Part shown: positions 1-12,568 of the stretch, piece by piece
How the letters are laid out: every line of letters begins with the position of its first letter
How positions within the stretch are numbered: position 1 is the stretch's first letter
From: Neolentinus lepideus HHB14362 ss-1
Lineage: Eukaryota; Basidiomycota; Agaricomycetes; Gloeophyllales; Gloeophyllaceae
Length of the DNA stretch: 64,000 nt
Direction: 5' to 3'
Assembly (NCBI GenBank): GCA_001632425.1
Contig: KV425551.1
Span: 978,996 to 1,042,995 of the forward strand
The notes under the pieces: generated by a model
Told to the model about the DNA's origin: nothing
Database searches by the model: none
What the model saw: the letters and a program-made list of their open reading frames with translations, nothing else
Translations under genes and position numbers: made by a program

Positions 1-1654
1 AGGTCAAGTCCGCCTTGGTTGTAGCAAATTGGGGGAAGACCAGACCAGGACAGTCACAAAGGGTCATGGTAGTAGATAGATTTATCGTTTGGAAGTGTTT
101 GGTCTTGCCGGGCGTAGACGATACGCTAACCTTCTTCTCACCCAGTAAAGAGTTGATGGTACTGGACTTCCCAACATTCGGGTATCCAACTAAACCGACA
201 ACTAATTTCGTCGGATGGTTACCGGAGGAATCCTGGAAAGCTGAATAGCAATCAATCCTTCTGTCTTGGATGGCTTGGGCCAAGAACTTACTTGTTAGGT
301 CTGGAGCAGCTACCGTAAATAAGGCTTCAAGTTCCAATACACTAAGCACCTTCGCTCTCGGATCCTGGCCATCTGCCGTGTCCTCTTCGGCGGAAAAGTA
401 CAGTTCGTGATCAGAAGACTCCTCGTCTAACAGAGGAGTCGCATCTTCAAACAATTCTTCAGTGTCGTCACTTTCTCCAACTTCATCACTGTCGGAATAC
501 ACAGAATCGGCATTTTCGCTGAGAGCTGCTTCAAACGCTTCTTCTTTTTCATCCGTGGTCTGATTCTCAGCTCTAGCCAAAGCTTCTCTCTGGGCCTCTT
601 GCACAGCAGTAGCGTTCGCTGCTGAGAAGAAAGCATACTGAACTCCCTGTTCATCGAAGTAGTCTGCCCAAAACCGCCTGGTCATCGTATGAATATGGGA
701 TATACGGCTGAGTCACAACATGCTCACCTTTGCTTGGCAGTAAGCAGGTCGGCCTTGTTGATCAGCAACAGGTTCCGCCTCTTCCCCGTCCCAGTTCCTT
801 GCTCTCCTTCAGTTCCTTCGACATCTTTGACGTACGACTCCAGATCTTCGCATCGGAAACGGAGCGGGTTGCGAGCATCAACGATTTGGACAACCAGATG
901 CGAACGTTCGATTACACGCCATAGCTGACGCCAGACTTCAATATTCCGCTCGAAAGGTGTCAGGAGGAAATTATCCCGATCCTGTAAGCTGACGATAGAT
1001 GGAGTGAGATACTGTATAGAATGAGCTAGGGAGAATGCGTACTCAGCCAATCCTCTTCGCCACTCAAGGAAGGCGTCCTTCTCTTGTCTGTCGAGTTGCG
1101 CAGTAGACATGCTCTTCGCCCATGGTGGTCTTCGGGGTACCCTCAAACGCTGCTTATTTTCGCGGAACTTCTGCAGTGTCCTTTTCTCCTCCTCTTCCGA
1201 CAGTAGGAAGGGATTCTGACTCGTGCCGGCAGGAGTGCTGATAATTTTGATATTTCTACGTTCTGTAGAGACATGATCCCGCCTTGCATTCTCTAACACA
1301 ACTAGACTACTTACCTGCAGTGAAATCGGTTGCCGCCAGCTGTGCTGTATTCAGGAATTCGTCGAGATCATTCTCCTGGGTCACTGAGCGCAAACGGCTA
1401 GTTGTGTCGATATCTGTGGTGTACTGAGGGTCATACAGAAAAATTTGATGAATGCTATTCCACAGTATCCCGTGAAAGTCACCGAGTAAAGAACTCACAA
1501 GACCAGATTCCTGTGCGCGACGTGCATCCTGCGTCTTCCTGTTTATAATGGCTCTGCCGAGGCCACTCTGGTTGTGGCTCCGACCCTTCTGAGGCGCCTG
1601 CGGATCAAGAAGTGGTCAGAGATGAAGGATGCCATAGTTTAGGACACCTACCAT
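1..1654 (-). CDS. LSG1: Large-subunit GTPase Lsg1 (3' part cut off by window edge)
   Basis: Circularly permuted GTPase that in yeast releases the export adaptor Nmd3 from cytoplasmic pre-60S ribosomes. Motifs appear in permuted order: G4 (NKAD in LLLINKADLLT), then G1 (GYPNVGKSS), then G3 (DCPG in CDCPGLVFPQF). The N-terminus QSGLGRAIINRKTQ and the block FERNIEVWRQLWRVIERS are Lsg1 hallmarks. The start is ATG at 1654, followed at once by an intron (1598-1651), so the first coding exon holds only the Met; then APQKGRSHNQSGLG. Further coding exons are 1499-1597, 1315-1423 and a long one ending near 735, with later introns near 673-730 and 249-297. An acidic stretch rich in D and E lies between G4 and G1. 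The remaining C-terminus lies left of base 1. Family assignment is very secure; the intron after the ATG is inferred from conservation. Confidence 0.95.
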
Positions 1655-1796
1655 GAGAAGAGAAATACAACAGCTTACAAGTTAAGTACAATTGATGCCA
1701 AAGACCACAAATTGTGGCTGATGACATACTCGATCACCGATGGTAATAATACTTGGCACGTGGCGTATATAGAACATTCTTGGCTTTGAACTCTGC
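1655..1796. promoter_or_regulatory. Short divergent promoter, LSG1 / LYR protein
   Basis: Only 142 bases separate the two start codons, which point away from each other, so both promoters and 5' untranslated regions must share this stretch. No specific motif is recognised. Confidence 0.45.
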
Positions 1797-3048
1797 ATGA
1801 CTTTTGTCAAGTCTATCAGCTACAAGTCCATCTCGTCTCTATACAGAGGGTATCTTCGGGAAATAAGACGTTTACCACATGAATACCTCAGGTGCGCATT
1901 ATCCATACCCAGCATGATTCATTGCGCCAATCCTATGCCCAGGCTATTCTTCCGCCTCAAGGCTCGTGACGATGTTGAAGCCATCTCCTCGACACGAGGT
2001 CAGAGAGGCTTGCGGGAGAGAAAGCAAAGAAGAGTTCTGAAGGTCCTGTCCCATTTGTATATCTTTGATAAATTGAATTGTTACAATGTGTCCTGTAAAC
2101 AGGAAGTCATAAAACTCAAGGCTGCAAATGTCGGCGACAGGACAGCCTTCGTGCATGTTCTAGACCTTGCATATGGAAGAAAAGGAAAACTGAAATGGGA
2201 ACTACTGGAGGTAAATCATCGATATATATATAAGCAATCATACCTAAACTGTGTCTACGAAGCCACTGCTTGAATACCCAGGCGCACCTCTGCCAGACCC
2301 GATCATACCAAATGTCGACAAATCACGGCCTCCAAGTTATTCTCCTGAAATCATAGCGCTGCTCACATCTCCTTATGGCCGTCCAACTAAACCTCTCACC
2401 CCTAGCAGTCTTATTACACCCCCAATCCTGCCTCCCCAAGTTGATCCCTCCTCGGAGGAGGCGCGGTTACTGGGCACGCTGAGTAAGCGCCGCGAAGTGA
2501 ACCTACGCAGATGTTTCTTTAAAACTCAGACGGGCAGAGTCTATCCGCCCCTACAAGTCGTGGTACGCGAGCAAACGAAAGTGCCTGGATCCGTTGCCGA
2601 AAGCAGCAGTCACGATGCCTTAACTCAGGCTGGCATCCGTGGTATGGCAATGCAAGGTGCAGGAGTCTTTGAAGAAGTCTTGCAATTGGCGGATTCAGGG
2701 TCCCATTCTCGACCCATCAACCCCTTCAGTTCGTCTCTGCGTCCAAGATTTCTTCGGAGGCGTTACCGGGAGCTTCTAGGTAGCCTACCAATCCTGACAT
2801 ACAACTATCCCCCAACCCTGAAAGGCTCTCAGCGTTCCCCATACGAGGTCTCGTTGGCTTCGAACGCCCTCACAAAGTCTATTCCGAGGACTGCAAGGGG
2901 CGTCCCATCGATCGATGCTGATGACTTGGCATGGATCAAATTCTCCAGCGAAGACGGGAAGGACGCAGCAAAATCAAATTCCAGACAGCGCACAGCAGAA
3001 CAAAAACAGGGTATAGAACGAAATCGCAGTGTAATAAATATAATGTAA
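1797..3048 (+). CDS. LYR-motif protein, Cup1/LYRM2-like
   Basis: Predicted 362 residues in four exons (1797-1891, 1943-2042, 2103-2210, 2263-3048); the lengths sum to a whole number of codons. The N-terminal helix has the tripeptide LYR followed by REIRRLPHEYLR. The ordered segment runs to GDRTAFVHVLDLAYGRKGKL and is followed by a long Pro/Ser/Arg-rich tail. LYR proteins are usually mitochondrial partners of acyl-carrier protein; the fungal Cup1-like group is the best guess from the GDRxAFxxVLDLAYGRxGKLKWEL pattern, recalled from the family rather than searched. Intron 2 has the unusual donor GTCCTG. The stop lies 24 bases from that of SEC8, tail to tail. The exact subfamily is uncertain. Confidence 0.75.
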
Positions 3049-3072
3049 AGCGGCCCGTCATTATCACCATAG

Positions 3073-6000
3073 TCAACCATCTTCGCTCGAGTTTTCCAAC
3101 TCCAGTCCGTGTAAATCAATAACATACATACTGTAATTGCGGTCTGTGGCTTTGGCTACTCCGGCTTCACCCATGCTCGGATCGACGCCGCATTGAAGAC
3201 CAAGCATTGTCTTGTATTCGTCGAAGCTATAAGACTGCTTTTGACGAACACTGTTTAGCATGTCCTGTGATGTAAAGACACTGTTAGCGAACTCGTTCCT
3301 CGATGCTTGTCAGGGACACAAACCGTGGGTGACATGAAGAACAACGAGTAGTAACGTTTTGCGCGGGTGAACTCAAGGTCTGGTAAGGATCCCGTGATGG
3401 TGCGCAAATTCTGCTGCAGAGCCACCATGTTCCGCATGATCTTGCGAACACCATATGGATTGGCGCGGTGGATGTGACGAGCATTGGATATCAAGAGATG
3501 CTCCATAAGCTGCCCAAGACCTTCGAAGACAAAGCTGCAAAGATAATTCAGTCTTCCAATCACCTAAGAAGTTGGAGTGCGTACTATTGTCGCCGCAGGG
3601 GAAGGGAACTGGTGATGTACTCTTCACAATCGATCAGCTCCTTGTTTAGGTCGACAACGTACGCGTCCGGTTCTGTAGATTCGTCATCCAGTACGTAGTT
3701 TCCCTAGTAATAAATGTCACTCAAGGCTCATTTTTGCAATGCAAAAACATCTCACCTGCCGCATCGACACATCAAGGTAATGAATTGTCCGACATCGTAC
3801 ATCCATTCGGATCGAGTACAGCATCAACTCGCCAAGCTGATCATATGTTTTTAGCAAGGCCTGGAAGCGACTATTGATCCAGAGTCTGTGTCAGGTTGAT
3901 CCCTCCAGGGCAACGCTAGACACTTACAGCGCCATCTCTCTCGATAACGGAAGTGTCAGCTCGTCACCGGAATTCGGTGCGGAGACCAATGGAAGATACG
4001 GCGTATGTGGCGTGTTTGCAGATAGTGGCTCCAGCTTCAGCGGGGTAGTAGGTGATTGCGTCTCTTCCGAGGCAGACTTCAAATTGTTAAGCTCGGCCGC
4101 CAACCACGTCTATAATTTGAGATTTGTTGGTGCAGTAATCAATGCATAACCTCGACTTCGTACTTACAACGCTATGATAGAGGGTCCCAAGGGCAGCTAG
4201 GTTTCGCATAGGAGATATTAGATCGTCCTTATTGACGCTACCGTCGCCAAGGAATTGTAATAACTCGAAATGCGTCTCCTGCCGACACAGTTGTAGCTTC
4301 TTAGCCACATCTGTATCCTTTACAAAGGTGAGCGCTGGAAAGACAATGAAGGGCGAAACTATCCTTACAGGCACTACCATCAGTTCTGATAAACAAGGAG
4401 CCAGCTCACTCCTTTGAGCCCACTGAGCAGCTAAAGCTATTCGGGATTCGTTGGATGGACCGCGCAGAGATATCAGATCCTGGAATCGGTCGCTACACCG
4501 TTGGTAAAATTGAATGATCACGGTAAGTATTAGTCGAGCGTAATTTTCCCGATGGAACGGCGTTGTGCGGAGCATTGTACATAATGAGTTAACGAGCGCC
4601 ATCAATTCCGTGCTTGCCTGAAATCAATATGTGGTGAATCTATGATTATCACAACAAATTGATCCCTGGTACCTTGACTAAGGGCTGCGATGATAGCTTC
4701 AAGGACGAAGGATCTGGCCGGAAGGCATCAGGCCCTAGACAACGGGGGATAAGCGTACATTACAACCGTGATTCTTACTTCAGAGCGTACCAGTGACCGA
4801 TTGGTGGAACAGCTCAGAAACCTTCTCTTCCAGTTGCGGTAAATAGACCTTCAATACAAACTCCTCCAGGATAGTACTCGAAGCTCGTGCACTCTCCATT
4901 CCAGAGGGCAACACGTCTGCGACTCGATCCAAAAATGCCAATGTAGGTTGGAACAGCACGCTAACATGGAACGCATCGGGTTTGATCAGCAGTCGATGGT
5001 GTTGCCCGGTGCTCAGCAACCGATCATCGGAAGTCCCTACAGTGGATAAAGTATTCTGAGTTGCATTCTCCACCGAGCCATGGACAAGTCCCGGTACAGT
5101 GTCCCGCAGAACGCGGGTTAGATCGTCTTCGTATTGCCTCAAGGTTTTCGTAGCCGATTTCATATCGGTGTCCGCGAAGCGGAAGACGGGCTATTAGTCG
5201 AAATGTGACTTCAATACCGCCGAAATGAAGCACATGTCTACTTACTTTGGCCTTATCCCGCTGAAACTTTTGTTCTCGGAGGATTTCATTGATTGAAGAT
5301 ATAGGATTTCTGCCGGATATTGAGCCCTGCTCTTCATCGTTCAGATAATCATTCAGCAAAGTGCGCATCTACAATAGCGAGCCAGTGAGGTATACGGACT
5401 GGCCCCATATCAAGCACCTTACCTCGGCCTGTAGAGGAGCCCAAACCTCAGCAATAGGGAACAAATTCCCAGGCTTGGTTTCAGACGAGTCCTTGAAATC
5501 TCGCCGCTACAAAGTATCGCAGTTGTTATCAGTTTCCATCAAGTAACGCAGGCGCGGATGCCATCGTATGCAACGGACAAATAACGCACAGATCCAATCC
5601 GGTTGGCAACCTCGTACACTACTCTCAGCCCTTGACAGACAGCACTGAACTTCGAATACAGCGTCCAGAAGAGATCCAGTAAAATCTCGTGGTCCAGTTG
5701 TTTCGAGGAAGACTCCAGAGCAGCCAGCCTAAGCAACGAAGGCCTGATCAACGAGCCCTTCATAGGTCCTGTCACAGACATGGTTGATATCGTGACAGTC
5801 GCACCGAAGCTAGATATCCCAGAAAAGACATATACACCATCCGGTCTAATGCTTGTGCCAATGCCAAGGGAGGTCCGACGGCCGTACTCAGCTCTCTCAG
5901 CAACTTCGTCCAACGTCGCTTCAACGAGTGAATAGATTTCCCCGGACAAACGCTGCGTAACCACGTCCAGAGCGTTGCCCAGTTTCCCCAGCACGGCCAG

Positions 6001-8009
6001 TGATTCCAAGAGCGTCTCGATGTAGAAGAAAGAATCGGATTCGGGGTTCTGTGATGTCGACTGCACGAGGGCATCGATAGAGTTCGATGAGACAAGACCA
6101 TTTATAGCGTTGAGGGACGATGACGACGGAAGGCCTCCGCTTTCCGATAATCGTTGTCCAGGGATGCTGTTCCGAAAATTGGGCTCGCTGAGGTCGTAGG
6201 GTGGATCGTTCGGTCGTAGTGCTAGATCATTAAGATAACGGAATAGGCGGGACGGACGAGAAGATGTTGGGGAAGATGATTGGCCTAGGGGCTTGACGGT
6301 CTCTCCTGGTAGAGGATCGCTCTCGAACTCCAACTTCGGAACTGTCAATCGGAAATATGAATGACGGATGAGTAGCTGAATCAAAACTACGCACAAGTCT
6401 GTTGTCCCGGTGTATATGACGCCCAGCGAGACTCGCACCAAAACGATTTCAAGTATAGATGACCATGTAATTCGTCAATCAGAATGTCCCGAATCGCCTT
6501 CACGCCCATTATAAGTCGTAAAAACGCTTCTCTGAGAAGAAAATCGAAACGTACTGTCTCTTGACCGATGAGGTAGCTCCGTAAGTCGGACAGGGCACCA
6601 ATCTCAAGCATATCTGGTTTGTTGATTATTTTCAAACTTCGTATTAGAAGAACAGATGCTTGAAGAAGGCGTTTCTCAGACATCAGCGTCTCCAGCACGT
6701 CCGGGACAGACTTCAGATGTTCGCTAGTCCACATTTCATGTCAAAACTCAACACGTTACATCTGCATTACACGTACATTTGGTCCAATATCCTCAGCATC
6801 TCGTCCACGGTCTGACTTCTGGTCCACAGCTGTACAAGATCACCACGCTTCGTCCCCAGGGCATCCTTGGCTTCCTGCAAAGCTGTCCGTGCGTCCGTTA
6901 TTTGCGTCTGAACAAGTCCCATATGGTTCAGTAGAGTCGCATGATGCGGAAGAGATGCTGCAAAGGCTTCGTAGTGCTCTAGATAAGAGATATGATGATC
7001 GCATACCTTTCATCAGTACTCGAGAAAGCTGTGCTATAGGTTAAACACGTACTGTCAACTGAGCCCTTCAGAGCCTTGGAGAGTAGATCCTTCGTATGGC
7101 GAAAAGAATCGATGTCTTTGCCTACGGACGTCTCATCCAATAGCTGAAGCGCGAGATCGACCGGAATGAACTGCGGGGTACAGCATATCATAATCAGTAC
7201 ATCCGGTCATTACTCCAGTCAAGACGACCCCAGAGAGAAACTGACGTCAGGATCAATAACAAACTCCCAGTCGTCCTTGATTTGATCCAAGATGGCTGCA
7301 TGGGGTAAATGACGATAACAGTTAGAGAAATATTATGACATATGGGTGGGAAGAAAGACTGAAGGTCGCACAAGAGGTGAAGCGTACCGTCAATATCCCC
7401 TGCTTTTGCTTTGCCGTTCATCCTCATCCCTTTGTCTCTGAGCTTCTTTTGTCTTAACTTCTCTTCTTGGATGACTCTCTCCCTTTCCCTCTCGTAGTCC
7501 ATATCCGCGCTACCATTGGTCATAGCACGCTTTCTGGCACCCGCACTCTGGAATGCAGACATAACAGTAGCTAGAGAGGGAGACGGTGCACCGTCCTCGG
7601 ACTGCATGCTGTTGACTGTCATTGAGCGTTCAGGGGGTCGTCTTGTGGACTGCGTTCGTGAAGAATACGATGCATCGGAGCGAGTGGTGACTGAACTATC
7701 ACGTCGGTCTCGTGTATTGAAGCCAGCACGAGAAGACGAGGCCGCCGTTTGCTCTGAAGCGACGTAATAATCAGAGCCTTGTCGACTTCTGAGCTCCGAC
7801 CTTTGAGGACGAGAAGGCCCGTTCGGAATCCCATTACGAGACGAGAACGAGCTATTGCTTGGTGTCGTCGGACGCGAAGGAGGCCTGCCAATCTGCAACG
7901 GACGGGTCTGGGTCGAGTATGGGCCAGGCTGGGTATCATTTCCATTAGGTAGTGGGGGGGATCGGGCGCGCCTGCCAGGATTTGTAGGAAAGGGAGAAGT
8001 ACGAGACAT
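3073..8009 (-). CDS. SEC8: Exocyst complex subunit Sec8
   Basis: Exocyst subunit that tethers secretory vesicles to the plasma membrane at hyphal tips and septa. The start at 8009 opens MSRTSPFPTNPGRRARSPPL, then about 200 Ser/Pro/Arg-rich residues expected to be disordered. The Sec8 N-terminal domain follows near 7370-6770 (DDWEFVIDPD, FIPVDLALQLLDETSVGKDI), with helical-rod segments to the end. C-terminal blocks include NSLCTMLRTTPFHRENYARL (about 4580) and FEGLGQLMEHLLISNARHIH (about 3510), where Sec8 proteins are well conserved. The reading frame ends at 3073 with LELENSSEDG. At least ten introns; I did not fix every boundary. It diverges from the hydrolase gene at 8145 and converges on the LYR gene. 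Confidence 0.9.
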
Positions 8010-8144
8010 CAGATGGTTGTTGCCAGTGCGGAGGAGCAATGGGCACAATGCATGTCTTCATTCCACGTTCACTATATTGGGAACCCCACGTGGCTGGATA
8101 GGTCCTGTCCGAGCTCCCTTCTGCACCTTGGCGGTCGACACTTA
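8010..8144. promoter_or_regulatory. Short divergent promoter, SEC8 / lipid-droplet hydrolase
   Basis: The start codons of SEC8 (8009, minus) and the hydrolase (8145, plus) lie 135 bases apart and face away from each other. The stretch must carry both core promoters. No recognised motif. Confidence 0.45.
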
Positions 8145-9363
8145 ATGGCATCCGAATCCCTTCCCCCCTTCTTGCAGTTGTGGCCAACAGACCTTCCTGT
8201 CGCGGTTGATGCTAGCGAGCCATGCCAGAATGCTGTCTACCGCCACTCTGACCCCTTGGGATCGTCTCATGTACTTTGGTGGCCCTTCGCGACTGCACTC
8301 GAGCCAAGTGCTGAGCCCACTGTGATTCTGTTCATACCTGGTTGAGTGGTATCTACTCCTCTGTATAAATGTATTTCTGACTTCAACTAGTCAGGCAATC
8401 CTGGGCTTCTGGGCTTTTATACACCTTTTCTTTCCACACTGTATGAGAAGGCGGTCGCGTCTGGGTCTACCTCGCTAGCTATCCTGGCTCACTCTTACCT
8501 TGGACATACCCCAGGCCTCGTTGACCGTACTACATTCTCACATCCTGAGCGTGTTGGTTTAACATCCCAAGTGCATGCCCTCGTCGAGGTCGTGGACTCT
8601 ATTAAATCAATCTATGGCGCTGGCACTAGAATAGTCCTCGTTGGGCATAGTGTAGGTACTTGGACTGCTTTACAGGTGAGCAGGTATGTCCGTGTAACGC
8701 GGTGTTGACTTATCACTGAATTTATTAGGTTCTTAAAGCTAGGCACGATGGCATTGCCGAAGTATTCCTACTGTTCCCTACAATTACACACATTGTCAAG
8801 ACACCCAACGGTCGACGTCTCTGGGTAAGTCGCCCTTTTGTTATGTATTGATAACACCCACTAACTGCTGTCCAGTGGTTGTTCAAGCGCCCATTCCCTC
8901 GCCTGGTATCTACGGCGTCTCCACTGACACGGCTGTTACCGCTACAGGTCTTTTCAGTGATACTGGGTGACTGGCCTTCGACCCAACTTCAGGTTCTTCT
9001 TAAGCTAGTCCACTCGCCGCCATGCGTCTTCTCCGCTTTGACCATGGCGAACGACGAAATGGAGACAATCCGCGAACTCGATATCGTCCTGTTGGATGAG
9101 AACCGCCACCGAATCTGTATATACTTCGGGGACCGCGACCACTGGGTTGGAGAGCAGAGAGAAGCCATTCTTCGGGTGTTCAATCCTGAACCAGATAGTG
9201 TGCGAGTCGTGCATGGTCACTCCGACATTCCGCACGCTTTCTGCATCAGTACGTCTTAGCTGCATGGTCGAAGTTTGGACGTTGCTGATGTACAATCCTA
9301 GACCACGGAGAACCAGTTGCTGAGCAGTGCTACGAATGGCTGAAGTCGGCCTCTCTGATATAA
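8145..9363 (+). CDS. Lipid-droplet-associated hydrolase (alpha/beta hydrolase)
   Basis: Predicted 335 residues, close to the roughly 325 of human LDAH. Five exons (8145-8340, 8395-8675, 8729-8824, 8876-9248, 9302-9363) join in frame. Features in order: FIPGNPGLLGFYTPFL, the LDAH-type oxyanion segment, at about residues 62-78; the nucleophile elbow GHSVG (Ser in GxSxG); YFGDRDHWVGEQRE carrying the likely catalytic Asp; and HSDIPHAFC carrying the likely catalytic His. The family acts on the lipid-droplet surface; its natural substrate is debated (neutral lipid or sterol ester). An earlier in-frame ATG exists at 8013, but it overlaps the SEC8 start region, so 8145 was preferred. Confidence 0.85.
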
Positions 9364-9731
9364 TATGTGGCACTCCGCTTATTCGCTTGTTTCCTGAATA
9401 TCGTCCTAACTTCGGGTGTAGATCCGAACAAAAGCCGGACTTCAGCGGGATCTGTAACGTCGTTCAATGTAGTCTCCTCATGGATTTTCCCTATTATTCT
9501 TCTGTATCATCTGACGTAGTTCTCCCTCTTCATGCAATAGATAAGCTATCGGTGCCGTCACCGTCAGTATTTTTATATTCCCTTACTCCAGGCCCGACGA
9601 CAGATGTTTGCTTCTTTGTCCTCCTCATGTTCCTATCTTCCCACATAATGAGAATGCAGAAGCAGTTATCTGCCGGTGTGGTCCTGGACGCTAATCGTCT
9701 AGTATCGTCAAGATAACTGGATATTCAAGCG
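9364..9731. other. Intergenic, hydrolase to guanine deaminase
   Basis: Holds the 3' untranslated region of the hydrolase and the promoter of the deaminase. An open frame runs through it but has no recognisable protein features. Confidence 0.5.
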
Positions 9732-11335
9732 ATGTTATGCTTACCGTTCTTTAGGCGTTCTTCCGGTAGTCATACCCACTCACGCAAGCACGTACAGGAA
9801 GAGACTCTACCTCCCTCGTATTCTGCTGTTGCGGATTCTCCACCCAAAACGACCATCTTCTACGGCCGGATCGTCCACTCGAAGTCGTTATCTAAGCTCG
9901 AGATCCTCTCTGAAGCCGCACTAGGTGTCGGCTCGCATGGCAACATAGTGTTCTTGGATGCGGATGTGGCCAGTGCTCAGGCTGCACAGAAGAAATACGC
10001 CTCCCAGGGCTTTGAGAATGCAACCGTGGTCGTGCTAGGAAACTTTCAGTTCCTCTTCCCTGGGCTAATAGACTGTCATTTTGTGAGTACTGTCTTACAT
10101 AGGAGGCATGTGAAGAAACTGACGGATTGTTCTGAAGCACGCACCGCAATGGCCGAACAACGCCCTAGGCATGGAATGGCCCCTCCGCGAATGGGTTGTC
10201 CACATGACGGATCCTATTGAAGCCTCCTACTCCGATACATCCAAAGCCGAGCGCGTCTACTCCGCGCTTGTCCCCAAGCTCCTCGAGAACGGCACCACGA
10301 CCGTCGCGTACAACTCCACCATCCACGTTCCCGCCACAAAGATACTCATGGACCAGTGTCTGAAATTTGGGCAGAGGGCACTGATCGGGAAGCTGTGTAT
10401 TAATCATCGGGTGACGGCGGGAAATGGGGAGGGGAGTGTGGAGGAGGGATTAAGTCATTCGAGGGAGGTGGTGGAGTATGCAAAGAAGATCGACCCGGAG
10501 GGACGGTTGGTGAGGGGTTGTATACAGCCGAGGGGAGCGACGTATGTGGAACATGAGTACTTGAGGGGTCTGGGAGAACTGAGCAGGAATAACGGCGGAG
10601 ATATCATTCCTGTTCAATTACATATGTCTGGTGCGAGAAGACACTCATAATCGTCTACGCGTTCTGACGATTCATGCAGAGGCGATACCCGACGTCGAAT
10701 ACATGAAAAAGATGTACCCCAGCGCCCCTTGCTATGCCGCTGTCTACGACGCGGCCGGTCTCATGCACTCGCGAACGGTCGTCGCACACGCGATCCACCT
10801 CACGCCGATGGACATTTCCATCCTCGCCGCCTCCGGCGCAGGTGTTGCGCACAACCCTACAAGTAATACTTGCTTGACGGACGGGGAGTGCATGGTGCGC
10901 GAGTTGCTCGAGCACGGGGTTAAAGTCGGATTAGGGACGGATTGCTCCGCGGGCTACTCACCCTCGATCATCGAGGGCATGCGCCAGGCGTCCAATGTCT
11001 CGCGGCATAGGTCCATGCACTTTGACAACGACAAGCTCAAATTGTCTCTAGAAGAGATCATATACCTAGGCACAATGGGCGGCGCGAGAGTTGTAGGGCT
11101 AGGGGACAAGATAGGGAACTTTGAGGTCGGCAAGGAGTTTGACGCGCTCGTGGTGGATACGGGACTCGACGATAATGTGAATGTGGAGGGTTTTGAGGGA
11201 AACGGGAGGGCCCTTGTAGCGAAGTGGGTGTTCTTGGGCGATGATAGGAGTATTAGGAAGGTGTTTGTGAGGGGAAGATTGGTGGCAGGGAAAGATTTGA
11301 AGGAAAGCCCTAATCGACCCGTGGAAAAGATATGA
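9732..11335 (+). CDS. GUD1: Guanine deaminase
   Basis: Zinc amidohydrolase that converts guanine to xanthine and ammonia in purine catabolism. Predicted 499 residues in three exons (9732-10082, 10138-10630, 10680-11335), all in frame. Zinc and active-site motifs: HFHAPQWPN (first His pair, split by intron 1 between F and H), QLHMSE (His, then catalytic Glu, restored by intron 2), AHAIHLT (His), the AHNPTSN block, and GLGTDCSAGYSPS (metal Asp in GTD). The order and spacing match the fungal and human guanine deaminase family. About 35 extra N-terminal residues precede the first beta-strand, so translation could start later, but no better ATG was chosen. It converges on the CutC-family gene with an 85-base gap. 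Confidence 0.93.
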
Positions 11336-11420
11336 ATGGCAGGGTAACGTTGCATCAAAGCATGCTGCATAGGAGCAATCCACGCATGGGCATTATACTC
11401 AATAAGCAGTATCTGTGTAT

Positions 11421-12568
11421 TCAAGCCGCTGGGGTAAGTAGATCGATGATCTGTCTGACCTGCCACACGGCCTCTTCATTGGTTCGCCATATAGCCCAGT
11501 CTCGTTCGCCTCCCACGCCCATGCCCATCCCGTTGGGGCGAAACTCCATCCCACCGTCTGTCCATGCTCCTCCACTCATGTGGACTTCTCTTAAGCCGAA
11601 TGGGAGGAGTAAAGTGACTATACTTCGGATAGTGTTTGTGTTCACTCCGGACCCGACGAGGATCGAGGGTGCAATAGGCTCGCTTCCCGAAGCGTGAAGG
11701 AGATTCTGAAGGGTGACGATAGAGTCCATTGCAACAGATCCCAGGCCACTTTCTCGTGCATCAGGTAAATCCATGTCGTTGCACCAACGGAACGTTACCT
11801 GGTCAATATTCTGGTTATCCCAGGTATTGATGCGACAGCCCGGTACGCTATCGAGGATGAAGCGAGGATCATAAGCGACCATGATAGTGGCAAGGGAAGC
11901 CTCACATTCTGATGCATCGATCGACATGTCAAAGGCTCTATGGAAACATACTTGCAAATTCATGTCAGAGTGAAGTTGCCCATGTACTTAGACATGGGTA
12001 TACAAAACCTTCGAGAGGATGGGCTTCCATCGCTAGTCTATGGAGTAGAACATTAATCAGCTAAGCCACTAATGAGGTGAAGCGTGGACGAACAGTTTTG
12101 AGCGGGCGACGTCCACACGGCCACCGCTGTCCAAGATGCCGAAGACGACACCCGAGACGTGACCCGTTGCTTTGAGTTGTATAACATCCTCTAGCATAAC
12201 CCTAAGCTCTAGGTCTGTGTATAGGAAGTCCCCCACTCTGGGACGTATCATGACCTATAACGTCGAGTGAATGGGAATGGACATTGGTATCGACGTCACA
12301 CTAATATCCTGTCGCAATCTAGGGGTTCCGCAAGCTTACCATCAAGGGAATATCTGGTACAGCGGCATGGATCGATCTAATTAAGCCAAGGCTGGGAGTA
12401 GTACCTCCACCCAGTCCGAGATTTGCGCAGACCTCGAGGCGGTCTGCACCTCCATCGACAGCGCTGTGATCAATGCAGCATTGAACAACTTGAAGTGCAC
12501 GTGGAGCGGATGACGGACGCGATGGCGGACTCGACAGAGTCTACGCAGACTTCCAAGATGATACGCAT
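11421..12568 (-). CDS. CutC-family protein (copper homeostasis TIM barrel)
   Basis: CutC-like TIM-barrel protein, historically linked to copper tolerance; the biochemical role is not settled. The start at 12568 gives MRIILEVCVDSVESAI, then after a 55-base intron GGADRLEVCANLG and GGGTTPSLGLIRS, matching the start of bacterial CutC. Next come MIRPRVGDFLYTDLELRVML and GVVFGILDSGGRVDV, then the His-rich strand VCFHRAFDM, ILVGSGVNT, and EVHMSGGAW near the end. At least four exons. The first intron uses donor GTCCGT in the model that best fits the family; a donor at GTGCAC would add a few residues. It is divergent from the desaturase gene. Confidence 0.88.

Noticed and set aside
8013..8144. Longer N-terminus for the lipid-droplet hydrolase, from the ATG at 8013
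   Set aside because: It would begin within four bases of the SEC8 start and leave no promoter; the ATG at 8145 gives the family length.
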